A stretch of DNA of 15,468 nt from Pavlovales sp. CCMP2436. Lineage: Eukaryota; Haptophyta; Pavlovophyceae; Pavlovales. This document shows positions 7,006-14,780 of this stretch, in pieces (the stretch's first letter is position 1; every line of letters starts with the position of its first letter). The stretch lies in the NCBI GenBank assembly GCA_026770615.1, contig MU631334.1, positions 56,294 through 71,761 on the forward strand, written 5' to 3'. Below the pieces are notes generated by a model. It saw nothing but the letters and a program-made list of their open reading frames with translations. It was not told where the DNA came from and searched no databases. The position numbers and the translations under genes are program-made.

Positions 7006-7740
7006 TCAAGTTGTTACTCTGCGGTGGCTGGATGGTGGTGTAAAAGGGTCGATTTCCGTGTCCTCTGGGTCATCAGGGTCGTTTGTGGGCTCATCGCCCT
7101 TAATGAGCTTGGTTCTTTCGGCGTTCAAAGCTTCAGTGGCTGCTAGGAGGACCCCTTGTATGGTGCCCGTCTTGTACTCCCAGGTTGGGTTCAGTTTGAG
7201 GCATAACTCGACTAGCTCTTGGGTCTGTATCGGGACGCTCCCGGCGTGCGCGTCCGGGTGGCTGAGTGCAGAGTCGGCAGTGGCGCGTAATTCCGAGTTG
7301 GTGCCGAGGCCTCCGAGTTTTTTCATGATTACAGTTCGTCGAAGGTCACGTTGGTCGCCGGTTGCTGGGCAATGATTCATAATGTGTTCGACTGAGTCCG
7401 TATCGTCCGCTGGGTTTAGGCTTTTCATGATGCAGAAGGGACATTTGGTACTGAGTTTAGGGCCACCTTCGTAGAGAGTAATACCGTCGAGGAGCTTTGG
7501 TTCGTCTCTTGCCCGTTCTGTGTTGTAATTCGTGGTCCCTGTCATGTATCGGACGTATGTGCGTTGAGTAGTCTCCGAGTTTTTCCCCATGGGTGGTCTT
7601 AAGGAGGTAGTTGACTCCTTTATCCAGAGGTCGGTTCGGTCCTTTAGGCGGATGGCATGTTTTTGTGTGCGTCTGGTGAGGTTTCGGGGGTCTTTGCGGA
7701 CATGGATGTTAATAGCTTGGGTTCCAGCTTCTTCTATGAC
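7006..7740 (-). other. C-terminal zinc-finger domain of the LINE remnant
   Basis: The frame reads VIEEAGTQAINIHVRKDPRN, a basic helix, TYVRYMTGTTNYNTERARDE, then KCPFCIMKSLNPADDTDSVE followed by HIMNHCPA. The C-x2-C....H...H-C arrangement matches the zinc-binding domain found downstream of RT in many non-LTR elements, used in RNA/DNA binding during target-primed reverse transcription. An acidic tail (DEPTNDPDDPEDTEIDP) precedes the stop at 7006. It joins the RNase H-like frame through a frame change at about 7735-7745. Confidence 0.75.
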
Positions 7741-8520
7741 TGCTCTGCGGATGGTGGACGGTGTGTGGTCGATAATTTCCCGTCTTTATCTGTGACGCTG
7801 TACCTTGCTGGCGGCCAAGCGCATGGGCCAAGGTCGTGAAAAGGGGGTTGGTTCTCCACTGCCACTTGTCTGGCGGCCCAATCAGCGCAGACGTTGAGTG
7901 TCGCATGCAATGCGTCATAGGCTGGCGTTGGAGCTCCTCCTGCCGTGGGTGGTGGTTGTATCTCATTGGCCTTCTCGTTCGCCTCAGCGATGAGGGCATC
8001 GGTTCCCGCGTTGTCAATAATGTAAACTTGGCTGGCCGTGTCGATTCTTGGGTATTGTATTAGTGGTCTGAGGAAATAGTCAGCTTTGTGGGCTTTCTGG
8101 TGCTTGAAAATGTGGGTTTTGCCGGCGTGGGTGTTGCGTGTGAGGAATTCGCTGAGTCTTCGGAGTTGTAACTGTCGGCTTGGCGTGGCTGTTTCGTCTG
8201 TGCCTTGGTGTTGGGGTTGTGAGTCGGTGTTTGTGGATGTGTTGCAGTTGGGGTTTAAGCGCCACAAATTCTTGAGTGGGTTGAGGCAGTCCCAAGAGGT
8301 GGTGAGTGTCGTCTGCGTTTGGAGGGATTTGAGTCGGAGGCTGAGTGTCGCAGCTGTGAGCCCGCTGTCTAGCGCGTCCTTGTCCCCAGGGCGGATGGCG
8401 TTGGTCATGTGTATTTCCCGTCTCCCGTCTGGGTAGTTGATTAGGTAAGCGACGCCTCCTGCTGTTTTCCCTTTCATCTCCTTGTGGAAGTCATCGACTG
8501 CTACGTCGGTGACTGTTGAG
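7734..8520 (-). other. RNase H-like region of the LINE remnant
   Basis: Begins STVTDVAVDDFHKEM, then GGVAYLINYPDGRREIHMTN, DSGLTAATLSLRLKSLQT, LTTSWDCLNPLKNLWRL, THIFKHQKAHKAD and, at the end, LNVCADWAARQVAVE. These fit the order of RNase H landmarks: first Asp strand, the helix usually bearing Glu, 'tDs...L..L', the 'v..aH' loop and 'N..AD..A'. The expected Glu is not evident (SGLTAAT in its place), so the active site may be degenerate. The name rests on motif order rather than on a search. Confidence 0.6.
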
Positions 8521-8549
8521 CCTCCCGGGAGAGCTGTTCCTAGTTTTTG

Positions 8550-9208
8550 TCATGTTTGTCCAGATGAGCGTTTCACAGGTGTGCCGTGTGGGATCTGGCG
8601 CCTGCAGATGCAGCAAACCGTGGGAGGGCTTGGAGGGTTGCGGCTGTCAGGATTTTTTGGAGAGATGGTGGGATGTGGTGTTCGTGGCCTGCCTCCCAGT
8701 TGGAGACCCATTCTTTTGCGAAGAGGGCTCTGCTTTCTGAGACCTAGAGATCCTCGTTTGTGCGTGCACTTGATGATCCATTCAGCTGGATGTTCCTCTT
8801 GATCGTCCGTTCTATCGCTGCGGTGGGGTTGGGCGAAAGAATGGCACAGTCTAGATCTGTTGCTCCGTCTGTTCGTTCTTGTATGGGTTGGCATGGTTGG
8901 AGTGCGTCGGCAAGTGGTCTCTTGAGTTGGGTCTGTAGTTGACTCCTTAGCTTTTTGATTAGGCCGCCTTGGGTTTGGGCTTTCCAGGTGGCTATTGATG
9001 GAGAGTTCAGTTCCAGTCAGAGGAGCTCACCAAGTGTGAGTTTCCCAATCGGGATGTCGGCCGCTATTCGAAAGGTGTTTGAAATCGGGTCCTCGGATTC
9101 TTTTGTGACCGTGCTATTTAGGGATCGCCAGCCCTCTGCGACTGTGGGGGGGTAGAGAGTGTCGTGGTGCGCCTGTATGTCGTATTCGAGAGTGCCGTCG
9201 AAAGTATG
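8550..9208 (-). other. Connection region of the LINE remnant with two in-frame stops
   Basis: After the SINE insertion the protein resumes HTFDGTLEYDIQAHHDTLYP and runs to about 9017. A second frame then carries ATWKAQTQGGLIKKLRSQLQ, DLDCAILSPNPTAAIERTIK and FAKEWVSNWEAGHEH. That frame contains a TAG (after ARTNEDL) and a TGA (after ARSHTAHL). A competing frame at 8550-8894 is open but looks like a shadow (Arg/Pro/His-rich). Confidence 0.65.
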
Positions 9209-9279
9209 ATATAGTTGGCGTGACATTCAGAACAGTCAGACGCCAGCTTGAATCCCTATCATAAATATAGTTGGCGTGA
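9209..9279 (+). mobile_element. 41-bp SINE-family fragment flanked by a 15-bp target-site duplication
   Basis: The 15-mer ATATAGTTGGCGTGA occurs at 9209-9223 and 9265-9279. Between them, 9224-9264 (CATTCAGAACAGTCAGACGC...ATAA) matches the reverse complement of the repeat at about 11424-11463, including its tail. This is the signature of a retroposed, 5'-truncated short element: only the 3' part is present, with a duplication of target DNA. It breaks the retrotransposon ORF, so it inserted after the LINE. Confidence 0.9.
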
Positions 9280-9860
9280 TGCTATGTCCACTGCAGAGCT
9301 TGTATTAAGGAGGGTGAGCAGGGCTGCGGCTTTGTACCCTGCGTTGAGAGCGAAATGGTCTGCAATGCCCATTCCTCCGGAATTGAGTGAGCCGCAAAGC
9401 ATGGCTGTTGGTGTGAAAAGTGCGGGAAGCAAGCCCCTGCGTATTATGAGCGATAGCAGGGTATTCCGCGCTGAGTTTAGCTGTGCTGCTGTGGTTCCAA
9501 TTGCTTGTAGGTAGTAGGGTAGCAGGCTTAATATATCATGTGCTGTGAACATGACCAGTGTAGCTAGGCGGCACGCCGGTGACGCTGCTACTGCTTTCCA
9601 TCTGGATGCTACGGCGCCTAGGCGGGTCTGCAGGTGGGTCCACGTCGCGTCCCAGTTGAGGGTCGGGCCCATGCTTATGCATAGGTAGGTCACTTGGTCC
9701 TCTTTGTTAAGTGTTGTTATTTCGAGGTGTGGGCGGTGGTTAGTTGCTAGAATGATTAAATTTTCCGGTATAGTTGTATCTTCCTTTCCTTCGTTCGTTC
9801 GGGACCTTTCGTAGAGCCCTGTGGGTAGCCATTGGAGGTGCATTTCGAAATGTTGAGCGT
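9280..9860 (-). other. RT thumb/connection segment of the LINE remnant
   Basis: Reads EDQVTYLCISMGPTLNWDAT, then WTHLQTRLGAVASRWKA, LLPYYLQAIGTTAAQLNSA and GGMGIADHFALNAGYKAA. The 'YLG..l...l.W' and 'GG.Gi.d' patterns are typical of LINE thumb and connection regions (here YLC replaces the usual YLG). It ends at the SINE insertion: the peptide ASRQLY is repeated on both sides of the insert because of the target duplication. Confidence 0.8.
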
Positions 9861-10320
9861 CATGTTGTGAGCGGTGAGGAATTCGTGTAGAAGTGCAAAT
9901 TGTTGGGTGCTTCCCTTTGTGGTGTCGGCGACGAGTGCTGTATCGTCCATCCAAGCTTGGGCGAAAAGGCGGTGGTCGCTGTCGGGATTGGGCTTATATG
10001 CGGTTTCAGGGTGTATGGTGGCGAGCCAGCGGTAGAAAATGTCGATGAAAAGACAGAATCTGATCGGGCTCATGGGGCACCCCTGCTTGCATCCCATCGT
10101 TATTGGGCATGCACGGTGTGAATGGCCATATGGAGTGCGGGTTGCTGCTTCGTTGCAGACTTGTATATTTTCGACTCGTTGGATCAGTTCTTCGGGGAAA
10201 GGGTGTAATTTGAGCGCCTTTCTTAGTGCGGCTTGTGGGACTTTGTCGAAAGCCTTGGCTATATCGCAGAAGACGATGTGGAGTTCTTTGTTCTTCCGCT
10301 TGGCAATGCATGATTATGGA
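9756..10320 (-). other. Reverse transcriptase palm/fingers of the LINE remnant
   Basis: Seen motifs in order: ELHIVFCDIAKAFDKVP (first catalytic Asp, block A), MGCKQGCPMSPIRFCLFID (the 'QG.P.SP' block B) and AWMDDTALVAD (the catalytic DD box, block C). All three catalytic aspartates are retained although the ORF is broken. The block A region is reached only after a one-base frame change near 10305: upstream the frame reads KSNSGLQASGLISIIMHC, downstream IAKRKNKELHIVF. The frame ends at 9756, while the sensible continuation moves to a different frame near 9780-9860. Confidence 0.92.
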
Positions 10321-10434
10321 GATTAAACCTGATGCTTGTAGGCCGGAGTTGCTTTTGGACCGTGTGGCTCCTTGTGTGGCGTAGATTAGACCGGGTCCGA
10401 GCTGGGTACCAGAGAAAACGAAGTTTTCATAGGT

Positions 10435-11017
10435 TCATCAGGATTTTAATGCGTACAGTATTAGTTAAGTAATAAAACGTGGGCAAAAAGGCGTGTGCAT
10501 ATGCTGCTGAAGCACATTTGGGCGCATGGCAACGGCTGCCCGTGGGATCGGTGTTATGTCGCACAGCTCGCACACGATAAGGGCCACACACCGACACAGG
10601 GGCACACAGGGGTGTTCGACTAGCTGAGCACCGGTTGATGATGACTCAACTAAATTTAAAATATACACTAGTTTTTAGATTACAATTATTAGGGCCGCTC
10701 AGCAGTTTTCAACAGATTTGGGCCTCAGAGCTTCATGCCAACACGCAGCAAAGAAAGCGTTAGGCGGGGGCTGAGACTACAGACCCCCCCGCGCCCACCC
10801 ACCCACCCCTTCGCCATTCATACACGCGCATACGCACCCGCACTCACCCGCCCACCCACACACACACTGAAGTACGGTGGGCTCCCAGGTTCCCCATAGC
10901 TTCAGATTTCCAAACTTGGTCCCTGATGCGCACGCCCGGCCCACTCTTCGCCATCGCAAGACGAGTTTTAAGTTACATAGCTTTATACAATTATATTACT
11001 GATATTGATAGGGAAAC
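10435..11017. other. Intergenic DNA without a supported gene; CA/CCCA-rich tract
   Basis: Beyond the truncated end of the LINE I see no gene. A 67-codon minus frame (10465-10668) has no recognisable features. A C/A-rich tract of CCCACCCACCC and CACACACA type lies at about 10786-10868. The end of the stretch is AT-rich. Confidence 0.5.
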
Positions 11018-11266
11018 ATAGGCTATGGCTTCGGTCACCTCCGGGCAGTCCGCAAGTGGGGAACGACCATACTGAGCATTGTGAGCCTCTATGATCTAAG
11101 ACAGAGCTCGCTGTAGGCTTGCGCTGGATTCGTCTCGGCGAACTCAATTTTATACATTTATACATTTATACATTTATACAATTACTGGCCACATTTTGTT
11201 GTTGTCTTCGGGAAGCGCTCACTATAGTCGTCCTCTACCCGGGAGGTGATCTGAACCATAGCCTAT
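11018..11266. repeat. Imperfect inverted-repeat element
   Basis: The left arm 11018-11077 and the reverse complement of the right arm 11217-11266 share ATAGGCTATGG, then TCACCTCC, CGGG, ACGAC.ATA and TGAGC in the same order, with substitutions and a roughly 10-bp gap. The interior (about 140 bp) includes an (ATACATTT)n microsatellite at 11149-11180. It could be a foldback/MITE-type element or two copies of a short repeat in opposite orientation. No coding capacity. Confidence 0.6.
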
Positions 11267-11312
11267 ACAAACTACAACACCTGTTGAACCATGCTGAGCC
11301 GCTAATATATTA

Positions 11313-11627
11313 ATGTAGGGGGATTCGGACTGGCGGTACGTTTAAAGTTCAAGTCAGGCTAATCTTAGCGCTCCGACGCAGGCTCCTACGCGCTACGCCG
11401 AAGTGGGGAGCTAGTAGTATATTTATGATAGGGATTCAAGCTGGCGTCTGACTGTTCTGAATGTTGTGCTGGTCTGAGCGCTGCGTCGCCCATTGCCTGC
11501 TGCGGTAGTATATTTACTGATAGAGATTCAAGCTGGCGTCTGACTGTTTTGAATGTTTTGCTGGTCTGAGCGCTGCGTCGCCCATTGCCTGCTGCGTGCC
11601 TTAGTCGGCTGCGCTGGCTTGGGCGCC
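11313..11627 (-). mobile_element. Three head-to-tail copies of a short SINE-like repeat
   Basis: Units begin at about 11313 (diverged), 11416 and 11506. The marker GATTCAAGCTGGCGTCTGAC is at 11433 and 11525, a 92-bp period, and is followed by GCTGGTCTGAGCGCTGCGTC and GCCCATTGCCTGCTGCG. The third unit runs further, to GGGCGCC at 11627, and corresponds over its whole length to the reverse complement of 14661-14780. The first copy shares GGATTCGGACTGGCG, TTAGCGCTCCGACGC and CCTACGCGC in the same order. By orientation of the copy at 14661, these three lie on the minus strand. Confidence 0.8.
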
Positions 11628-12072
11628 ACCGCGCGTGCCGATGGATCTCCGGTAGTGTGCCCGGGCAAGGGCGTTTAGGAAGATGATCTGCTGTTTGCTG
11701 TTTGTCGTGTTCCCACTCTGGGCAGCGATCGTATATACATATGCCACTTTGTTGGTGGTCAACTAGACTCTTAAAGAGCGATGTTGGACCCAGGGCTAGC
11801 TTTTACTCATTAAGGACCCAGCTTTTAACTTTGAAACTATTGCTATTGGGACACAGATCGCTTGACCTGCATCGATGCACGTGTGTAGGGATACGGTAAA
11901 AGCAAATTGAGTCGCGCCCACTACCCAAGAACGGGGACAGTCGTATGAAGACTGCACGCAACACCACTGCCAGCGGCATCAAAAGATAAAACCTGCACTC
12001 AATATCATGCAGTGTCGGCAGCGGACGCGGGAGCGGGTGCGCAGTCCTTTTCCTGCTCTTCTCGAAATTACA
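11628..12072. other. Intergenic DNA without a supported gene
   Basis: Mixed-composition sequence upstream of the plus-strand gene. Short direct repeats are present (GGACCCAG followed by GCTTTTA, around 11788 and 11814). Small frames on either strand have no recognisable features, and no clear TATA box or tRNA gene is seen. Confidence 0.45.
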
Positions 12073-12247
12073 GGCCGCGCGTGGTCCCCTATGCTGCACT
12101 CTCTTTAATCACTCGCTCCCATCGGCTCCAGAAAAAAAGAAGAAAAAAGGCGCACGCGGGCCGCGCGTGGTCCCCTATGCTGCACTCTCTTTAATCACTC
12201 GCTCCCATCGGCTCCAGAAAAAAAAAGAAGAAGAAAAAAGGCGCACG
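12073..12247. repeat. 86-bp tandem duplication upstream of the three-exon gene
   Basis: The unit beginning GGCCGCGCGTGGTCCCCTAT at 12073 recurs at 12159. Both copies carry CTCTTTAATCACTCGCTCCC and end in a purine-rich A/G tract followed by GGCGCACG. They are near-identical; the A/G tract is a few bases longer in the second copy. The array ends about 30 bp before the ATG at 12280, so it covers the proximal promoter or 5' UTR. Confidence 0.9.
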
Positions 12248-12279
12248 TGTGCAACCCGTAACAGACACGCTCAGCGGCG

Positions 12280-13346
12280 ATGATCGGCCCCTCGAGCTCG
12301 GCGCCGCTACCGGGCATCACGAGCCAGTACAACGACCGTTTAGGCCGCATTTACGGACCGGGCACGCTCGAAGCTAACTGGGCGGAAGAGCGCTTGCAGC
12401 GCGCGGCCGGTATGCTGAAATCGGCTCACGGGGAGAAGGCGATCCGGCCGTACGAGCCCGACCTGGCCGGAGCACCGCGGACGGCGCGCAACACGTGGAC
12501 GTTCAAATCGAACGGCGTGGTGTCCGATGGGCTCAACGAGCACCTCACGATGAACGAGACATTCTATACACCCCTCGAGTCGCGGCCAGCAAACCCGGTC
12601 GGGGCCGGGACCACGACGCCCTACGACGAGATGCTCATGAGATTCGCTCAGCAAGACGAGCCAAAGACTCGCCAGAGCAAGGACCGTATGTCCAATGTGC
12701 AAAACGAGGTGCGGCTTAGCCCTGGACCTACTTACCTCTACGCCCACTTCTATCCCTAACATCCCCCTCCCCCTCCCCCTCCCCCAACAGGTCCGTCCAA
12801 TGGCAGACTCCGAGCAAAAAATGCGCAAGCACTTCATCACGCCCGCCTCGCTGTCCCACGCATACGTCAGCCGCGTGTCCCAGTTCACTGATAGCAAGGG
12901 CTTCGGCGCAATCGTACCCAAGCACCCAGATGGGTACGCCGAGCGTCAGTTCAGCACGACGACGGGGGAGGCCCTCGCCATGGGGATCATCCCGAACGAC
13001 ACCCTTGGGGTACGCGCCTACAATCCCTCATCCCTCCCATCCTCAACCCATCCCAACCCTAACCCCAACTCCAACATTCCGCTAGCCTACTCCCCCTCTA
13101 AAATAAACCTGTGCTCCCCACCCGTCTCGCGCGCAGCCCAACGGTGACCGCTGCACTGGCGGGTACGAAAAGGCGCTGACCAACCACACGTGTTTCACCT
13201 TCGGCCACGCGAAGGAGGCGAACGCGCAGTTGCCAGGCATGGGCGAAAGGAGCCACTTCGGGAAGACGAGCCTGATCAAGTCGTTCGAAATTGCCAACAA
13301 CGCGCGCCCATCCGCTGGCAGTAAAGGCCTAGGCGGTGGGAACTAA
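12280..13346 (+). CDS. Three-exon gene, 285-residue protein of unknown function
   Basis: Exons 12280-12708, 12791-13009 and 13137-13343 plus TAA (13344-13346) join through two phase-0 GT-AG introns: GAG|GTGCGG..CCAACAG|GTC and GGG|GTACGC..GCGCAG|CCC. All three frames stay open and the products run together (VQNE|VRPMADSEQKM; NDTLG|PNGDRCTGGYEKA), giving 143, 73 and 69 residues. The protein starts MIGPSSSAPLPGITSQYNDR, has no signal peptide or membrane span, and contains spaced TPYDEML, HFITPASLSHAYVSRV and CFTFGHAKEANAQLPGMGER. Regularly spaced short motifs and lack of a globular domain recall axonemal/microtubule-associated proteins of flagellates, but this is only an impression and I do not recognise the family. 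Exon codons are GC-ending and no disruption is seen, so this is the best-supported intact host gene. It is convergent with the minus-strand gene downstream. Confidence 0.85.
12709..12790 (+). other. Intron 1 of the three-exon gene
   Basis: 82 bp; the 3' part is a long pyrimidine run (CCCCTCCCCCTCCCCC) directly before AACAG. A second possible donor, GTATGT at 12686, would shift the downstream frame and is disfavoured. Confidence 0.85.
13010..13136 (+). other. Intron 2 of the three-exon gene
   Basis: 127 bp, GTACGC...GCGCAG, C-rich with a CCCATCC/CCCAACCC-like internal repeat. Phase 0. Confidence 0.85.
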
Positions 13347-13461
13347 CACCCCTGGGCTCGTGATCAGTCACTGCAGAGCCGCCAAGAAATAATTGCGGGG
13401 ATGCCGGACTCTGGTGGCCCGCGGTGCGACGCTGTCACTGGTCGCCGGGCAGGATAGAGCA

Positions 13462-13476
13462 CAGAGGATCGCGGGC
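13462..13476 (+). repeat. Solo MITE-like terminal repeat in the 3' flank
   Basis: CAGAGGATCGCGGGC matches the first 15 bases of the MITE terminal repeat at 5520 with one mismatch. It lies 116 bp after the stop of the three-exon gene. No partner repeat is seen nearby and no TA immediately precedes it, so it would be a truncated relic. Confidence 0.5.
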
Positions 13477-13496
13477 GTTATAAAGTCTTAATTAAG

Positions 13497-13502
13497 AATA
13501 AA
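13497..13502 (+). promoter_or_regulatory. Candidate poly(A) signal (AATAAA)
   Basis: AATAAA lies about 150 bp after the stop codon of the three-exon gene, in the AT-rich spacer between the two convergent genes. A matching signal for the opposite strand (TTTATT on plus) is at 13598-13603, about 80 bp beyond the stop of the minus-strand gene. Whether this alga uses AATAAA is not known. Confidence 0.35.
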
Positions 13503-13683
13503 AGGCTGAAGGGCGAGTCTGGCGCGGATCATTATTTGACATTATATCTGCGCGAAAGTGCGAAAGTTGAAGTATCGAACATGTATACGCACTGTTATTT
13601 ATTTTAAGTTTGTGACGAACTAATTAAAATGAATGCCTTACTAATCAACGCTCAACCCAACTCGGCGGTAGCTCAGCTGCCCC

Positions 13684-14380
13684 TCACGCGTCAAGGCCCC
13701 TCTCACCCACCGCGTCGTCGTCACCCTCGCGCGCGCCCGCGGGCGCCCCGTTCGCCGACCCGCGGGGGGCGTGCAGCGGCCCGTTGCGGCTCGCGCGCTC
13801 GCTGGTGGGCATGCTGACGCTAGACTCGTGCAGCGACGACGGCGAGAAGGAATCCTCCTCCCGGGGAATCCGGGGGGCGGGGAGGGGGGTGCCGCGGCCG
13901 GGAAACCAGCGCGGGACAAATTGCTCGAAGTAGGTTTTGTGCGCGATCACGGTGTTTCGCTTCACGACCGTCTTACCGCGGGGCGTGACTAGTAGGCCGG
14001 AGCCGAGCTCGGCGTTCACCTGCAGTGTGAGTGAGTGGGGTGGGGTGGGTGGGTAGGGGGGGGGTAGTCAGTGGGGATGCGAGAGCGATAAGGGGGGAGG
14101 AGGGAGGGGAAAGGTGCGGCTATTGGAGGTGAAGGGGGGGAGGAAGGGACACCACACACACACACTCACACGCAGTATAATTATATGGCTAGGTTTTGTA
14201 CAAGAGGTGGCAATATTGGTAATACCCATAACAAAAACAATAATCTAATTAAAAAAAAAAAAAAAGGGGGGAGGGGCGCGAACACCTGCTTGGCGATGCC
14301 GTCGATGTCGAGCACCGGCACGGGGGGGTGGGGGAGAGGTAGGGGGGGGACACAAACGCGCGCACACACACGCGCGCACT

Positions 14381-14411
<31 letters not shown>

Positions 14412-14503
14412 GCACCTGCTTGGTGATATCGTTAAGGTCGAGCACCGGCACCATCGGCCCCCGTGGGGGCATCGGCGGCGAGCGGTGCGCGGAGAAGCCA
14501 TTT
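13684..14503 (-). CDS. Spliced minus-strand gene, two visible exons, unknown function (5' end unresolved)
   Basis: The terminal exon runs from 14019 to the stop at 13684 (VNAELGSGLLVTPRGKTVVK, then HKTYFEQFVPRWFPG and a Ser/Pro/Gly-rich tail). It is preceded by CTGCAG at 14020. The upstream exon ends CAG|GTGCGT at 14416, reading MVPVLDLNDITKQ, and joins in phase 0 to give KQVNAELG. Its 5' limit is either an ATG at 14472 or 14454, or a TATAG acceptor at 14504, which would add NGFSAHRSPP and imply further exons upstream in the AT-rich DNA. Terminal-exon codons are strongly GC-ending, as in the neighbouring host gene. No family recognised; the basic TPRGKTVVKRN segment precedes a disordered C-terminus. 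The intron (14020-14415) holds a duplicate of the upstream exon. Confidence 0.6.
14286..14321 (-). other. Diverged duplicate of the upstream exon inside the intron
   Basis: 36 bp on the minus strand read VPVLDIDGIAKQ followed by a GT donor, against VPVLDLNDITKQ|GT of the exon ending at 14416. 30 of 36 bases are identical and the copies lie 130 bp apart. No AG acceptor lies close upstream of this copy on its strand; the sequence there is C-rich then GT-rich. It is either a relic or a poorly spliced alternative exon. Confidence 0.75.
14325..14412. repeat. G-rich and (CA)n microsatellites in the intron
   Basis: A G-rich tract (about 14320-14350) is followed by CG/CA alternating sequence and a pure (CA)n run at about 14390-14410. 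A separate poly-A run is at about 14250-14265. All lie inside the intron of the minus-strand gene. Confidence 0.85.
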
Positions 14504-14660
14504 CTATAAATAATATAAACATTATTTATTATGAAAATGACAAAATAAAACAAATACATGCATAAATAATAGGAGTGGTAATCATGAGTGCACTCAACAC
14601 GCACGAAACACACATTATTACCAAACACATTCATGTATCATATTGGGATACATACGCATT

Positions 14661-14780
14661 GGCGCCCAAGCCAGCGCAGCCGACTAAGGCACGCAGCAGG
14701 CAATGGGTGACGCAGCGCTCAGACCAGCACACCTTCCAGAACCGTCAGACGCCAGCTTGAATCCCGATCAGTAACATATC
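14661..14780 (+). mobile_element. SINE-like repeat, most complete copy, with tRNA-like promoter boxes
   Basis: Starts GGCGCCCAAGCCAGCGCAGC, continues CGACTAAGGCACGCAGCAGG and ends GCCAGCTTGAATCCCGATCA. It corresponds end to end with the reverse complement of about 11506-11627. CAGCGCAGCCGA (14672-14683) resembles a pol III A box, and with ACTAAGGC it resembles the D-arm of tRNA-Leu. AGCTTGAATCC (14754-14764) resembles a B box (8 of 11 positions). This suggests a tRNA-derived SINE; the A-to-B spacing of about 80 bp is long. No clear target duplication was found. Confidence 0.65.

Larger units (their letters stand above)
7006..10434 (-). pseudogene. 5'-truncated, multiply frameshifted non-LTR retrotransposon (ORF2 remnant)
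   Basis: Read on the minus strand, the order is reverse transcriptase (about 10320-9756), RT thumb/connection (to about 8550), an RNase H-like region (about 8520-7734) and a C-terminal zinc-finger domain (about 7740-7006). This order is that of LINEs carrying RNase H (I-like lineages). The frame changes near 10305, 9780-9860, 8990-9030 and 7735-7745, with in-frame stops in the connection region and a 56-bp SINE-related insertion at 9209-9279, so it is dead. Upstream of RT the sequence TYENFVFSGTQLGPGLIYATQ is still readable to 10434, where stops begin. No endonuclease domain is present, so it is truncated at the 5' end, as is usual for LINE copies. Codons are rich in A/C-ending triplets, unlike the host exons. 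Confidence 0.88.

Noticed and set aside
7709..8017. Minus-strand frames overlapping the RNase H-like region
   Set aside because: Second-frame shadow rich in Arg/Pro/Thr; only a short part near 7735 may bridge a frameshift.
6929..9514. Plus-strand frames opposite the LINE
   Set aside because: Shadows; RT, RNase H-like and zinc-finger motifs are all on the minus strand.
12686..12691. GTATGT as the donor of intron 1
   Set aside because: Splicing from here to 12791 puts exon 2 in the wrong frame; GTGCGG at 12709 keeps the frame open through exons 2 and 3.
12280..13346. Naming the three-exon gene as a specific flagellar protein
   Set aside because: No motif is specific enough to assign a family from the sequence alone.
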